DNA from: Candidatus Coprenecus stercorigallinarum
Lineage (GTDB): Bacteria; Bacteroidota; Bacteroidia; Bacteroidales; UBA932
Reading direction: 5' to 3'
DNA length: 64,000 bases
Assembly: GCA_018711305.1 (NCBI GenBank)
Contig: DVIL01000038.1
Location: 1 to 64,000 of the forward strand
A program made the position numbers and the translations under genes. Each line of letters opens with the position of its first letter. The stretch's first letter is position 1. Below, one piece after another: positions 1-7,112 of the stretch. The notes under the pieces were generated by a model. The model was given only the letters and a program-made list of their open reading frames with translations. It was not told the DNA's origin and did not search any database.

Positions 1-492
1 GGCGCCGAGTCCGTCCCAAAGGTTGTCCAGCGCAAAAATTCCCTTGCGTTTAAGGTTGATGTTCTGGTAGTTGGGCTGGATGAACGAACGTCCAAGCTCG
101 ATAGTGAAAGGCAGATAGTCCTGTACGAATGTGTCGGAAAAACGGAATATCTCCCGTGTCGCCATTTTTTCCGGAGGAATGCCTCCGCACAGGATGTAGC
201 GGTAGCCTCCGAGTATCTCCTTGTCGTGCGGATCCCAGACTATGAGCTGGCGGTAATAGTCGACAGGGTCGGTGTCGAACTGGTCGATGTCGCAGTCTTT
301 GCCTGAGCCTCCTCCTGCGAGCCGGAAGGATATCTCGCGCAGCCTTCCGATTTCCTGCATGATGTTCGGGGAATCCTTGTATGTCACCTCGTAGAGTTCG
401 TTGTCTCCCTTACGGGTGGTCCTTATGTACTTTGCTGCTGTAAGCTCATGGCGTATGAGCTTTCTGTCAACGGGTTTGATTACGGGCTGCAT
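1..492 (-). CDS. glsB: GlsB-like GNAT N-acyltransferase, partial (C-terminus outside window)
   Basis: The first 164 codons are present and the frame runs off the left edge, so the C-terminus is missing. The start is the ATG at 492, which overlaps the end of glsA by 26 bases. Visible motifs are VWDP (residues 85-88), GGYRYI (95-100) and ELGRSFI (132-138), as in the OlsB/GlsB acyltransferase branch of the GNAT superfamily, often annotated as hemolysin. In Bacteroides the family transfers a beta-hydroxy fatty acid from acyl carrier protein to the amino group of glycine, the first step of glycine-lipid synthesis. That function is inferred from the motifs and from the adjacent glsA-type partner. 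An ornithine-lipid or other N-acyl amino acid product remains possible. Confidence 0.75.
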   Translation of the reverse strand, partial: MQPVIKPVDRKLIRHELTAAKYIRTTRKGDNELYEVTYKDSPNIMQEIGRLREISFRLAGGGSGKDCDIDQFDTDPVDYYRQLIVWDPHDKEILGGYRYILCGGIPPEKMATREIFRFSDTFVQDYLPFTIELGRSFIQPNYQNINLKRKGIFALDNLWDGLGA

Positions 493-1303
493 AACTTTTC
501 TGTCTTATGATGTCGCACCATTCTTTATGGGAATGCTCCCCGGTGAGGGAAGTGTAGGGGACCGGATCCCCAATGTAAAGGTCAAATGACGAGCCTTTCT
601 TCCTGAACATTTCGTCCGGCAACAGGAATGTCTCGATATTGACCTTGATACCCAGTTTCTTGCGTAGGCCGGCAAGACGGTAGAAGACTCCGGAGTTCTC
701 TCCGGAGAAGAACATGGGGACGATGTCGCGACGGCTCTCTATGGCTTTTGTCACGAAAGTCTTTTTCCAGTCGAGGTCGCTTACCTTTCCGTCGATAAGT
801 CTGGAACACAGGCCTGCAGGGAAGTACAGGATCTGTGCGTCAGAGTTGAATGTGTCCTGGAACAGCCGTGTGTTGTCGTGCCGCATCTTTCCGTATTTGT
901 TGACAGGCACGAAGACAGGGGCAAGCGGCCTGATGTACATCAGCAGGTCATTGACGATGAATCTTACATCCTTGAAATGGCTGCCTATGTAGGAGATAAG
1001 AATCATTCCGTCCAGCCCTCCGAGAGGATGGTTGGAGACGAATATGTATCGTCCTGACGGATCCGGGCGGGAGCCGGAATAGTGTACGTTGTATGTCACG
1101 TCGAGGTCGTGCAGGATACGGGTGGCGAACTCTACCCCGGTGTAGTCCCTGTTGTCTGACAGCAGACGGTTGATCTCGTCCTGATGTATCAGTCTTTTGA
1201 TGAAATTGATGACAAAGCGCGGAAGTCTGTCCGCAAGTCGGGGACTTTTTCCGCGGATTACTTTTTCAACGTCGACCGATAGGATGGTGTTTTCTGAGTC
1301 CAT
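467..1303 (-). CDS. glsA: GlsA-like lysophospholipid acyltransferase-family O-acyltransferase
   Basis: This 278-residue protein has the acyltransferase motif NHPLGGLDG at residues 91-99, with His92 and Asp98 as the expected catalytic pair (spacing as in the OlsA/GlsA branch rather than the strict HX4D of PlsC). Family members O-acylate the N-acylated amino acid made by the partner enzyme, completing a membrane aminolipid. The overlap with glsB implies translational coupling and joint function. The ATG at 1303 is used because a TATATTTG promoter element lies just upstream and no in-frame ATG fits better. It is divergent from rpoN. The alternative is a general 1-acyl-glycerol-3-phosphate acyltransferase, less likely next to a GNAT acyltransferase. 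Confidence 0.75.
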   Translation of the reverse strand: MDSENTILSVDVEKVIRGKSPRLADRLPRFVINFIKRLIHQDEINRLLSDNRDYTGVEFATRILHDLDVTYNVHYSGSRPDPSGRYIFVSNHPLGGLDGMILISYIGSHFKDVRFIVNDLLMYIRPLAPVFVPVNKYGKMRHDNTRLFQDTFNSDAQILYFPAGLCSRLIDGKVSDLDWKKTFVTKAIESRRDIVPMFFSGENSGVFYRLAGLRKKLGIKVNIETFLLPDEMFRKKGSSFDLYIGDPVPYTSLTGEHSHKEWCDIIRQKSYAARNQTR

Positions 1304-1320
1304 AACAGAGAATCAAAATA

Positions 1321-1328
1321 CAAATATA
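1321..1328 (-). promoter_or_regulatory. -7 element TATATTTG for glsA-glsB
   Basis: On the minus strand this reads TATATTTG, matching the Bacteroidetes -7 consensus TAnnTTTG, 17 bases before the glsA ATG. No clear upstream TTTG is seen at standard spacing. Confidence 0.55.
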
Positions 1329-1341
1329 AAATATTTATTGT

Positions 1342-1349
1342 TATCTTTG
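1342..1349 (+). promoter_or_regulatory. -7 element TATCTTTG for rpoN
   Basis: TATCTTTG matches TAnnTTTG and ends only eight bases before the rpoN ATG, so the predicted transcript start is at or within a few bases of the start codon. It is back to back with the glsA element. Confidence 0.5.
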
Positions 1350-1357
1350 AAGCCGGT

Positions 1358-2767
1358 ATGCTAAAACAAGGATTACAACAGAAACTGCAGCAGGGACTGT
1401 CCCCTCTCCAGATCCAGACCATAAAACTGCTGGAACTGCCCACTCTCGAGCTGGAGCAGAGGATCAAGAAGGAGTTGGAGGAGAATCCGGTGCTGGACGA
1501 GGCCCCCTCATCCGAGGAGACAGACGATGGAGAACCCAAGAATGTTTCCCTGAGCGACTACAGTCCGGATGATCCTACTCCGTCCTACCGTCTTTATATC
1601 AACAACCAGGGCAAGGACCTGAAACCCCAGTACAATACTTTCTCCGTCAAGGAGAGCTTCCACCAGAACCTCGAGATGCAGCTGGGATACAGCGGGCTTA
1701 CCGGGGATGACAGAGCTATCGCATCATTTATCATAGGCAGCATAGACGATGACGGATATCTGCGCCGTGACATCGTGTCACTTACAGACGACATCGCTTT
1801 CAGGCTCAATATCGAGACGACCCCAGAGCATGTGGAGAAAATCCTCAAGGTGATCCAGGAATTCGAACCGGTCGGGGTCGGCGCCCGGGATTTAAGGGAA
1901 TGCCTGATGCTGCAGCTGCGTGCAAAGGAACAGACTCCGGAGCGGAAGAGGGCGGAGGAAATTCTGGAGAACTATTTCGAAGAGTTTTCCCGCAAGCACT
2001 ACGACAGGATAATGACCCGTACAGGAATGAGCAAGGACGAGCTGAAGGAGGCCATGGACGAGATCGTCCATCTGAACCCACGTCCGGGAGGACAGATAGA
2101 TGATTCGTATGTGGAGCAGGCCCAGCAGATTGTCCCCGATTTTATCCTCGACAACAAGGACGGGGAGCTGATACTGACCATGCCCAAGTTCTCCGTACCC
2201 GAGCTGAGGGTCAACAAGCGGTATGCCGACCTGTTGATGAACTCGGCGGCTTCTTCCGGAAAGAGGGGCAAGGAGGCGGTGTCTTTCGTAAAGCAGAAGC
2301 TGGATTCGGCAAAATGGTTCGTGGAGGCCATAAAGCAGAGGCAGAATACTCTGCAGAATACCATGAAGGCCATCCTCGATTTCCAGCACGACTTTTTTCT
2401 GGACGGGGACGAGACAAAGCTGAAGCCTATGGTCCTTAAGAATATCGCCGAAAAGACAGGCCTCGACATCTCTACTATATCAAGGGTTGTCAACTGCAAG
2501 TATATCCAGACAAATTTTGGAGTATATCCTCTTAAATACTTTTTCTCCGAGGGCATGAAGACCGAAAGCGGGGATGAGGTATCCACCCGCGAGATCAAGA
2601 AGGTGCTGTCCGAGAGCATTGAGGCAGAGGACAAAAAAAAGCCCCTCACGGATGAGGAGCTTGTAACTGTTCTCTCGCAGAAGGGCTATAAGGTGGCGCG
2701 GCGTACAGTCGCCAAATACCGTGAGCAGCTCAACATACCCATAGCGAGGATGCGTAAGGAAATCTAA
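1358..2767 (+). CDS. rpoN: RNA polymerase sigma-54 factor
   Basis: This 469-residue protein has all three sigma-54 regions. Region I is the Gln- and Leu-rich N-terminus (about residues 1-45), followed by an acidic linker. The core-binding and HTH regions fill the middle, and the RpoN box ARRTVAKYR sits at residues 447-455 near the C-terminus. It directs RNA polymerase to -24/-12 promoters that need an AAA+ activator. No such activator is encoded in this window, so its targets must lie elsewhere. The length is normal for the family. It ends in TAA and converges with the next gene, overlapping it by four bases. Confidence 0.97.
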   Translation: MLKQGLQQKLQQGLSPLQIQTIKLLELPTLELEQRIKKELEENPVLDEAPSSEETDDGEPKNVSLSDYSPDDPTPSYRLYINNQGKDLKPQYNTFSVKESFHQNLEMQLGYSGLTGDDRAIASFIIGSIDDDGYLRRDIVSLTDDIAFRLNIETTPEHVEKILKVIQEFEPVGVGARDLRECLMLQLRAKEQTPERKRAEEILENYFEEFSRKHYDRIMTRTGMSKDELKEAMDEIVHLNPRPGGQIDDSYVEQAQQIVPDFILDNKDGELILTMPKFSVPELRVNKRYADLLMNSAASSGKRGKEAVSFVKQKLDSAKWFVEAIKQRQNTLQNTMKAILDFQHDFFLDGDETKLKPMVLKNIAEKTGLDISTISRVVNCKYIQTNFGVYPLKYFFSEGMKTESGDEVSTREIKKVLSESIEAEDKKKPLTDEELVTVLSQKGYKVARRTVAKYREQLNIPIARMRKEI

Positions 2768-3651
2768 GCGTCTGTCCTTTTCTTCCTGACACTTTTGAAG
2801 ATAAGGTAAGCGGCTAAAACAAGGAAGACGGCCAGTATGGAAACCATCTCGGTGACGTGCTCGAGAGGGGCTATCCATATCTCGTTGAACAGGTTGATGC
2901 GGCCCATTATTTCCACCGGAGTCCAGAAAACAATGACGGTGGCTATGGCCATACGTATGTTTGCTCCCCAGGAGGCTATCTTCAGTTCCTTGATGAACAT
3001 GAATACGGCACCGACCAGACACCCGGCCCCTATAATGAGGGTGACAGGATGATGGTCGCCAAGGAAATTGGGGTCATAGCAGAACATCAGCAGGAGGTAG
3101 CAGGCCCACATCATCATGTTCAGTTCCATGAATGTGGTGATGGAGGTGTGGCGTGTCAGCGGACGTGTGACATATTCGTCCTTGCGTTTGCCGAAGATAC
3201 GCTTCTGTATCCATGTGATGAAGTAGCATCCGGTCTTGACACTGAAGATGTAGACAGTCATTATGAGCATCCAGAATCCGAAGGTGGCAGGCATGATAAG
3301 ATACTCGGGCTGTGTGACGATCTCACCGTTGACGATTTCCGGCTGTACGCCATAACGGTCTGCGTAGTACATGAGCAGAAACTCCACCCATCCTGTCCAG
3401 AACAGCATGCCTCCGGCCAGACCGAGAAGAGTCTGCCTGGTGTCTCCCTTTACGAATACACCGGATATTACGATGCCTAATCCTACGGCGCCCATGACGA
3501 ATGCGGCCACATGCATGGCCTGGGGTTGCAGGAAGTGCTCCATTAGAATCATAAGTGCATGTCCGAGGGGCATGGCGAACAGGACCACGAGAAAGGAAAT
3601 GACAGTTTTGCCCCAGTACCTTTTTGACGGGGCGGATACAGTATTTGTCAT
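2764..3651 (-). CDS. Unknown polytopic membrane protein, about eight helices
   Basis: I do not recognise this 295-residue protein. Hydrophobic stretches near residues 14-34, 45-65, 73-93, 118-140, 171-190, 203-223, 230-250 and 264-285 suggest eight membrane helices. The second half contains a long connecting segment rich in basic residues (IQKRIFGKRKDE) followed by a Met-rich helix. There is no signal peptide, metal-binding cluster or transporter signature I can name. It follows upp by 12 bases on the same strand and probably shares its transcript. It overlaps the end of rpoN tail to tail by four bases. Confidence 0.7.
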   Translation of the reverse strand: MTNTVSAPSKRYWGKTVISFLVVLFAMPLGHALMILMEHFLQPQAMHVAAFVMGAVGLGIVISGVFVKGDTRQTLLGLAGGMLFWTGWVEFLLMYYADRYGVQPEIVNGEIVTQPEYLIMPATFGFWMLIMTVYIFSVKTGCYFITWIQKRIFGKRKDEYVTRPLTRHTSITTFMELNMMMWACYLLLMFCYDPNFLGDHHPVTLIIGAGCLVGAVFMFIKELKIASWGANIRMAIATVIVFWTPVEIMGRINLFNEIWIAPLEHVTEMVSILAVFLVLAAYLIFKSVRKKRTDA

Positions 3652-3663
3652 GATATATCTGTT

Positions 3664-4317
3664 TTAGAGTTTGTCTCCGAATGCGAGGTCACCTGCATCG
3701 CCGAGACCGGGTACGATGTAGGATTTGTTGGTAAGTTCCTCGTCGATGGCAGCTGTCCAGTAGGTGATGCTTTTGTGCGGCAGGGTCTTTGACAGGTATT
3801 CCACGCCGTAGCTGCTGGATATGGGGCATACGATATGGGTGTGGACCGGAGTGCCCTTCTCCATCAGTTTCCGGTAGGCGAGCACGAGAGAGGCTCCGGT
3901 AGCCAGCATCGTATCGGCCAGAATGAGCACCTTCCCGTCGATAGCGGGGGAGGTGAAGTATTCCATTTTTATATCGAATTTGTTGTCTTTGCCGTATTTG
4001 CGGAAAGCGGCGACAAATGCGTTCTGGGCGTTGTCGAAGTAATTGAGCAGTCCGTTGTGCAACGGTAGTCCGGCCCTCATTATGGTGCCCAGGACTATTT
4101 CATCCGCCAGCACGCGGGACTGGGCTATGCCGAGGGGAGTGGTCACTTCTACGGTCTTGTAGTTCAGCTTTTTGCTGATCTCGTAGGCGAAAATCTCACC
4201 CATCCGCTCGAGATTGCGGCGGAAGCGCATGTGGTTCTTCTGTATGTCTTTGTCGCGGATCTCGGCGAGGTATTGGTTCAGGACGGAATTTCCGTCGCTA
4301 AGGTTGATTATGGTCAT
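3664..4317 (-). CDS. upp: Uracil phosphoribosyltransferase
   Basis: This 217-residue enzyme converts uracil and PRPP to UMP in pyrimidine salvage in the cytoplasm. The PRPP-binding loop DTMLATGAS lies at residues 135-143, preceded by hydrophobic strand residues VLILA. The C-terminus carries the uracil-recognition region, ending in a Gly- and Asp-rich segment (VPGLGDAGDLAFGD) typical of UPRTases. The length is slightly above the usual 208 residues. It is transcribed leftward from a TACATTTG element just upstream and is followed at 12 bases by the unknown membrane protein. The de novo genes pyrB and pyrI are also in this window at 32.6 kb. Confidence 0.95.
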   Translation of the reverse strand: MTIINLSDGNSVLNQYLAEIRDKDIQKNHMRFRRNLERMGEIFAYEISKKLNYKTVEVTTPLGIAQSRVLADEIVLGTIMRAGLPLHNGLLNYFDNAQNAFVAAFRKYGKDNKFDIKMEYFTSPAIDGKVLILADTMLATGASLVLAYRKLMEKGTPVHTHIVCPISSSYGVEYLSKTLPHKSITYWTAAIDEELTNKSYIVPGLGDAGDLAFGDKL

Positions 4318-4332
4318 ATGCCGGTTTTTCTA

Positions 4333-4340
4333 CAAATGTA
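4333..4340 (-). promoter_or_regulatory. -7 element TACATTTG for upp
   Basis: On the minus strand this is TACATTTG, a full TAnnTTTG match, 15 bases before the upp ATG and just after the end of radC. Confidence 0.5.
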
Positions 4341-4348
4341 CACAAAAA

Positions 4349-5023
4349 TCACAGACCCTCGTCACTGAAACTGTAATATTTGTCTCCACCCACGATGATA
4401 TGGTCGAGAAGGGCTATGTCCATGAGTTGTGCCGCTTCCCGCAGTATCCTGGTCTGCTTGCGGTCCATCTCGCTCGGATACGGGTTCCCTGACGGGTGGT
4501 TGTGCACTACTATTATGGCACTTGCGAGCTTGTCTACGGCTTTCTTGATTATAATCCTGGTGTCCAGGACAGTATGTGTCAGACCTCCGGTGCTGACCTT
4601 CTCCTTGGATATGATCCTGTTTGCCCGGTTGAGGTACAGTACCCAGCATTCTTCATGCTGGAGGTTGCGCATCATGGGAATGAAGATCCTTCCGACGCAG
4701 CTGGAGGCCCTGACGGTCCCCTGGAGTACGGACGGTTCGCTCTGGATCCTTACCGCAAGCTCGAACATGGCCAGCAGCCGGGATGCCTTGGCGGTCCCTA
4801 TGCCCGGAATCGAGCAGAGTTTGTCGAGCGAAAGGCCGGTGAGGCGGTTCAGGGAATTTCCCGCCTCGGCGAGTACCTCTCTCGCTACATCCAAAGCGCT
4901 CTTGTCTTTAGTGCCGGAGTTTATAAGTATGGCAAGCAATTCGGAATCGCTCAGTGAGGCCGCCCCCGACACACTCATCTTTTCACGCGGCCTGTCATCT
5001 GCCTTCCAGTCGTTGATGCTCAT
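4349..5023 (-). CDS. radC: RadC family JAB/MPN domain protein
   Basis: The protein has 224 residues from the ATG at 5023. Upstream in-frame codons fall inside the rpsT terminator, so longer starts are unlikely. The N-terminal half contains a helix-hairpin-helix-like segment around SIPGIGTAKASRL. The C-terminal half is a JAB/MPN metalloprotease fold with the ligand motif HNHPSGNPYPSEMD (HxH followed by Ser and Asp). The RadC name is historical: a direct DNA-repair role has been questioned, and related proteins occur with mobile elements and competence genes. This copy looks like the chromosomal housekeeping form. It ends in TGA, 32 bases before upp. Confidence 0.93.
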   Translation of the reverse strand: MSINDWKADDRPREKMSVSGAASLSDSELLAILINSGTKDKSALDVAREVLAEAGNSLNRLTGLSLDKLCSIPGIGTAKASRLLAMFELAVRIQSEPSVLQGTVRASSCVGRIFIPMMRNLQHEECWVLYLNRANRIISKEKVSTGGLTHTVLDTRIIIKKAVDKLASAIIVVHNHPSGNPYPSEMDRKQTRILREAAQLMDIALLDHIIVGGDKYYSFSDEGL

Positions 5024-5030
5024 GATATAA

Positions 5031-5064
5031 AAAAAACTTCCCGACAAAGTTCGGGAAGTTTTTC
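5031..5064 (-). terminator. Rho-independent terminator of rpsT
   Basis: A 13-base inverted repeat (5032-5044 with 5051-5063) encloses a six-base loop and is flanked by A and T runs on either side. On the minus strand it follows rpsT and ends in a run of T. It separates rpsT from radC and shows that upstream in-frame codons of radC are not its start. Confidence 0.85.
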
Positions 5065-5092
5065 TAATATCTTTGTGCGCAAACGTAAAAAG

Positions 5093-5344
5093 TTACAACT
5101 TGTTTACGTAAACTGCGATTCCGCTTTTGAGGTTTGCCGCCTTGTTCTTGTGTATCACATTGATCTTTGCGAGTTTGTCGATCATAGCGGATACTTTGGG
5201 AAGGAGTGCTGCGGCAGCTTCCTTGTCTGTGGTGTTTCTGAGCGCCCTGATGGCGTTGCGTGTTGTCTTTGCATAATAGCGATTATGCAATCTGCGCGAC
5301 TCGTTCTGACGGTTGCGCTTGTCTGCTGATGCGTGATTTGCCAT
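5093..5344 (-). CDS. rpsT: 30S ribosomal protein S20
   Basis: This is an 83-residue, Lys/Arg/Ala-rich helical protein beginning [18 protein letters not shown], with the typical S20 pattern of three basic helices. It binds 16S rRNA early in 30S assembly. It lies 18 bases downstream of the encoded CCA of the tRNA-Glu-like gene, with no TAnnTTTG in between. Its mRNA therefore seems to come from the tRNA promoter and to be released by tRNA 3' processing. It ends in TAA, the very codon the upstream tRNA would read, and the next codons are not stops. A strong terminator follows. Confidence 0.96.
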   Translation of the reverse strand: MANHASADKRNRQNESRRLHNRYYAKTTRNAIRALRNTTDKEAAAALLPKVSAMIDKLAKINVIHKNKAANLKSGIAVYVNKL

Positions 5345-5362
5345 TTTAAATCTTTTTATATT

Positions 5363-5437
5363 TGGTAGAGGATAGGGGAATCGAACCCCTGTTGCAAGAA
5401 TTAAAATCTTGAGTCCTAGCCGCTAGACGAATCCTCC
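5363..5437 (-). tRNA. tRNA-Glu-like gene with anticodon UUA (ochre, UAA)
   Basis: A complete cloverleaf runs from 5437 to the discriminator A at 5366, with an encoded CCA at 5365-5363. The acceptor stem is GGAGGAT/ATCCTCT (G1:U72 wobble), and the T arm is AGGGG-TTCGATT-CCCCT. The D arm is almost identical to that of the tRNA-Glu(CUC) at 6982-7053. The anticodon stem is CAAGA/TCTTG with loop TTTTAAT, so positions 34-36 are UUA rather than the UUC expected for the GAA-reading tRNA-Glu. The difference is one base (C36 to A36). It would pair with the stop codon UAA. The gene has a consensus promoter and precedes rpsT. Whether GltX charges it, or whether one base is wrong, cannot be decided here. 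Confidence 0.88.
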
Positions 5438-5477
5438 GTATATATCTTCCGCACACTATCCCTGCATTTTGGGAGTG

Positions 5478-5508
5478 CAAAGATATAGATTATTTTTCAT
5501 CTACCAAA
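5478..5508 (-). promoter_or_regulatory. Promoter TTTG-n19-TATCTTTG for the UUA tRNA and rpsT
   Basis: On the minus strand TTTG (5508-5505), a 19-base spacer and TATCTTTG (5485-5478) are followed by CACTCCC. The upstream element and most of the spacer lie inside the last codons and stop codon of gltX. Confidence 0.8.
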
Positions 5509-6953
5509 TTTTCTTTGGAAATTAGTTGGATGCCATCCGATAACCGTTTGAGGGACTCTTCCTTGCCAAGGAGGTAGAGAATGTCGATTGCTCCTCCCGG
5601 GGTGGCCATGAGGCCTGACAGAGCGATTCTTACGGGCCATGTCAGGGGACCGAGCTTCAGTCCGAGCTCTCCGGCCAGGGATGTCATGGCGTCCAGCAGT
5701 GACTCTTCTGACCAGTCCTCCACATCGGAGAGGCGTTCTACGGCCTTCCCGAGGATGGCGGCAGAGGTCTCAAGAGTGGATTTGTTCTTCTTGTGGATAT
5801 AGAGTCCGGTACTGTATTCGGGAAGCCGGAACAGGAATGCGATTTTCTCGGGAATATCCGAGTACTTGGTGATGCGGGACTGCAGGAGGGATGCGAGCTT
5901 CTGCCATTTGGGCTCCAGGAATGTTCCCCTGATGCCGGCAAACGGGAAGGCGTCGCGGATGAATACCTGGGGATCAAGCATCGTGATGTGCTGTCCGTTC
6001 ACCCAGCCGAGTTTCTGGTAGTCGAATACGGCGGGGCTCTTGTGGACGCCCGCTACGGAGAACTGGGCTATCAGTTCGTCCATGGAGAATATTTCCTGTT
6101 CGCTTTTGGGTGACCAGCCGAGGAGTGCGATGTAGTTGATGATTCCTTCGGGAAGATATCCCTGCTCGACCAGAGCCTGGAAACTTACGGCGCCGTGGCG
6201 CTTGGAGAGTTTGCTTATGGAGCCGTCGGCGTTGCGCCCGTTGATGATGGGCAGGTGGATATATGCCGGGGCCTCCCATCCGAACGCCTGGTAGAGGAGG
6301 ATATATTTGGGATTGGAAGAAAGGTATTCCGAACCTCGGATGATGTGGGTGATGTCCATCAGGTGGTCGTCCACTACATTGGCGAAGTTGTAGGTGGGCA
6401 TTCCGTCGCTCTTGAGCAGTACCTGATCGTCGAGTGTGGAGTTGTCTACGGAAATCTCGCCGTAGACGAGGTCATTCCAAGAAGTTGTGCCTTCCAGGGG
6501 GATCCTCTGGCGGATGACATACGGTTTGCCTGACTCCAGCAGAGCCTTTACCTCTTCCGGGGGGAGATTCCGGCAGTGACGGTCATAGCCTTCCTGCGAA
6601 TCCGAATCCTTGTCCTCTTTCTGGCAGAAACAGTAGTAAGCGGCTCCTTTTTCCACCAGTTCAAGCGCATATTTCCTGTAGATATCCTTGCGCTCGCTCT
6701 GTGTGTACGGTCCGTAACCGCCTCCGATGTCCGGTCCTTCGTCATGGAAGAGCTTGGCTGTGCGGAGTGTATCGTAGATGACGTCTATCGAGCCTTCGAC
6801 ATAGCGTCCCTGATCAGTGTCCTCGATGCGGAGAATGAATTTTCCGTTCTGGGATTTGGCAAACAGATATGCAAAAAGCGCCGTGCGCAGATTCCCGATA
6901 TGCATGTATCCTGTGGGACTTGGCGCAAATCGTGTTCTGACTATCTCACTCAT
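5490..6953 (-). CDS. gltX: Glutamyl-tRNA synthetase
   Basis: This 487-residue class I aminoacyl-tRNA synthetase charges tRNA-Glu with glutamate. The HIGH-type motif PSPTGYMHIGN is at residues 11-21 and the KMSKS-type loop KLSKR at 248-252. A Cys-x-Cys and a His-Cys pair near residues 108-127 resemble the zinc site of bacterial GluRS. The C-terminal half is the helical anticodon-binding domain. It lies 28 bases after tRNA-Glu(CUC) with no promoter between, so tRNA and gltX are probably cotranscribed. A second tRNA-Glu-like gene follows it. The last six codons double as promoter sequence for that gene. It ends in TAA. Confidence 0.97.
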   Translation of the reverse strand: MSEIVRTRFAPSPTGYMHIGNLRTALFAYLFAKSQNGKFILRIEDTDQGRYVEGSIDVIYDTLRTAKLFHDEGPDIGGGYGPYTQSERKDIYRKYALELVEKGAAYYCFCQKEDKDSDSQEGYDRHCRNLPPEEVKALLESGKPYVIRQRIPLEGTTSWNDLVYGEISVDNSTLDDQVLLKSDGMPTYNFANVVDDHLMDITHIIRGSEYLSSNPKYILLYQAFGWEAPAYIHLPIINGRNADGSISKLSKRHGAVSFQALVEQGYLPEGIINYIALLGWSPKSEQEIFSMDELIAQFSVAGVHKSPAVFDYQKLGWVNGQHITMLDPQVFIRDAFPFAGIRGTFLEPKWQKLASLLQSRITKYSDIPEKIAFLFRLPEYSTGLYIHKKNKSTLETSAAILGKAVERLSDVEDWSEESLLDAMTSLAGELGLKLGPLTWPVRIALSGLMATPGGAIDILYLLGKEESLKRLSDGIQLISKENLVDEK

Positions 6954-6981
6954 AATGTATGTAAAGGGGGAAAAGAAGAAG

Positions 6982-7053
6982 TAGTGGATAGGGGAATCGA
7001 ACCCCTATTGCAAGATTGAGAATCTTGTGTCCTAACCGTTAGACGAATCCACC
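6982..7053 (-). tRNA. tRNA-Glu, anticodon CUC
   Basis: This 72-base cloverleaf has acceptor GGTGGAT/ATCCACT, anticodon stem CAAGA/TCTTG and loop TTCTCAA, giving CUC, which reads GAG. CCA is not encoded. D and T arms match those of the tRNA-Glu-like gene downstream of gltX. It sits 28 bases before the gltX start and probably shares its transcript. Confidence 0.95.
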
Positions 7054-7068
7054 GTTGGTTTGGGAGTG

Positions 7069-7099
7069 CAAAAATAGACATTATTTTTCAACTCCCAAA
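7069..7099 (-). promoter_or_regulatory. Promoter TTTG-n19-TATTTTTG for tRNA-Glu(CUC) and gltX
   Basis: On the minus strand TTTG (7099-7096), a 19-base spacer and TATTTTTG (7076-7069) are followed by CACTCCC. The spacer closely resembles that of the promoter at 5478-5508, so the two look like copies. Confidence 0.8.
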
Positions 7100-7112
7100 T
7101 TTTTTGCAAAAA

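Noticed and set aside
5068-5075. Plus-strand TATCTTTG inside the rpsT 3' region, a possible antisense RNA promoter
   Set aside because: No -33 element at standard spacing and no gene or terminator downstream on that strand. The short motif can arise by chance.
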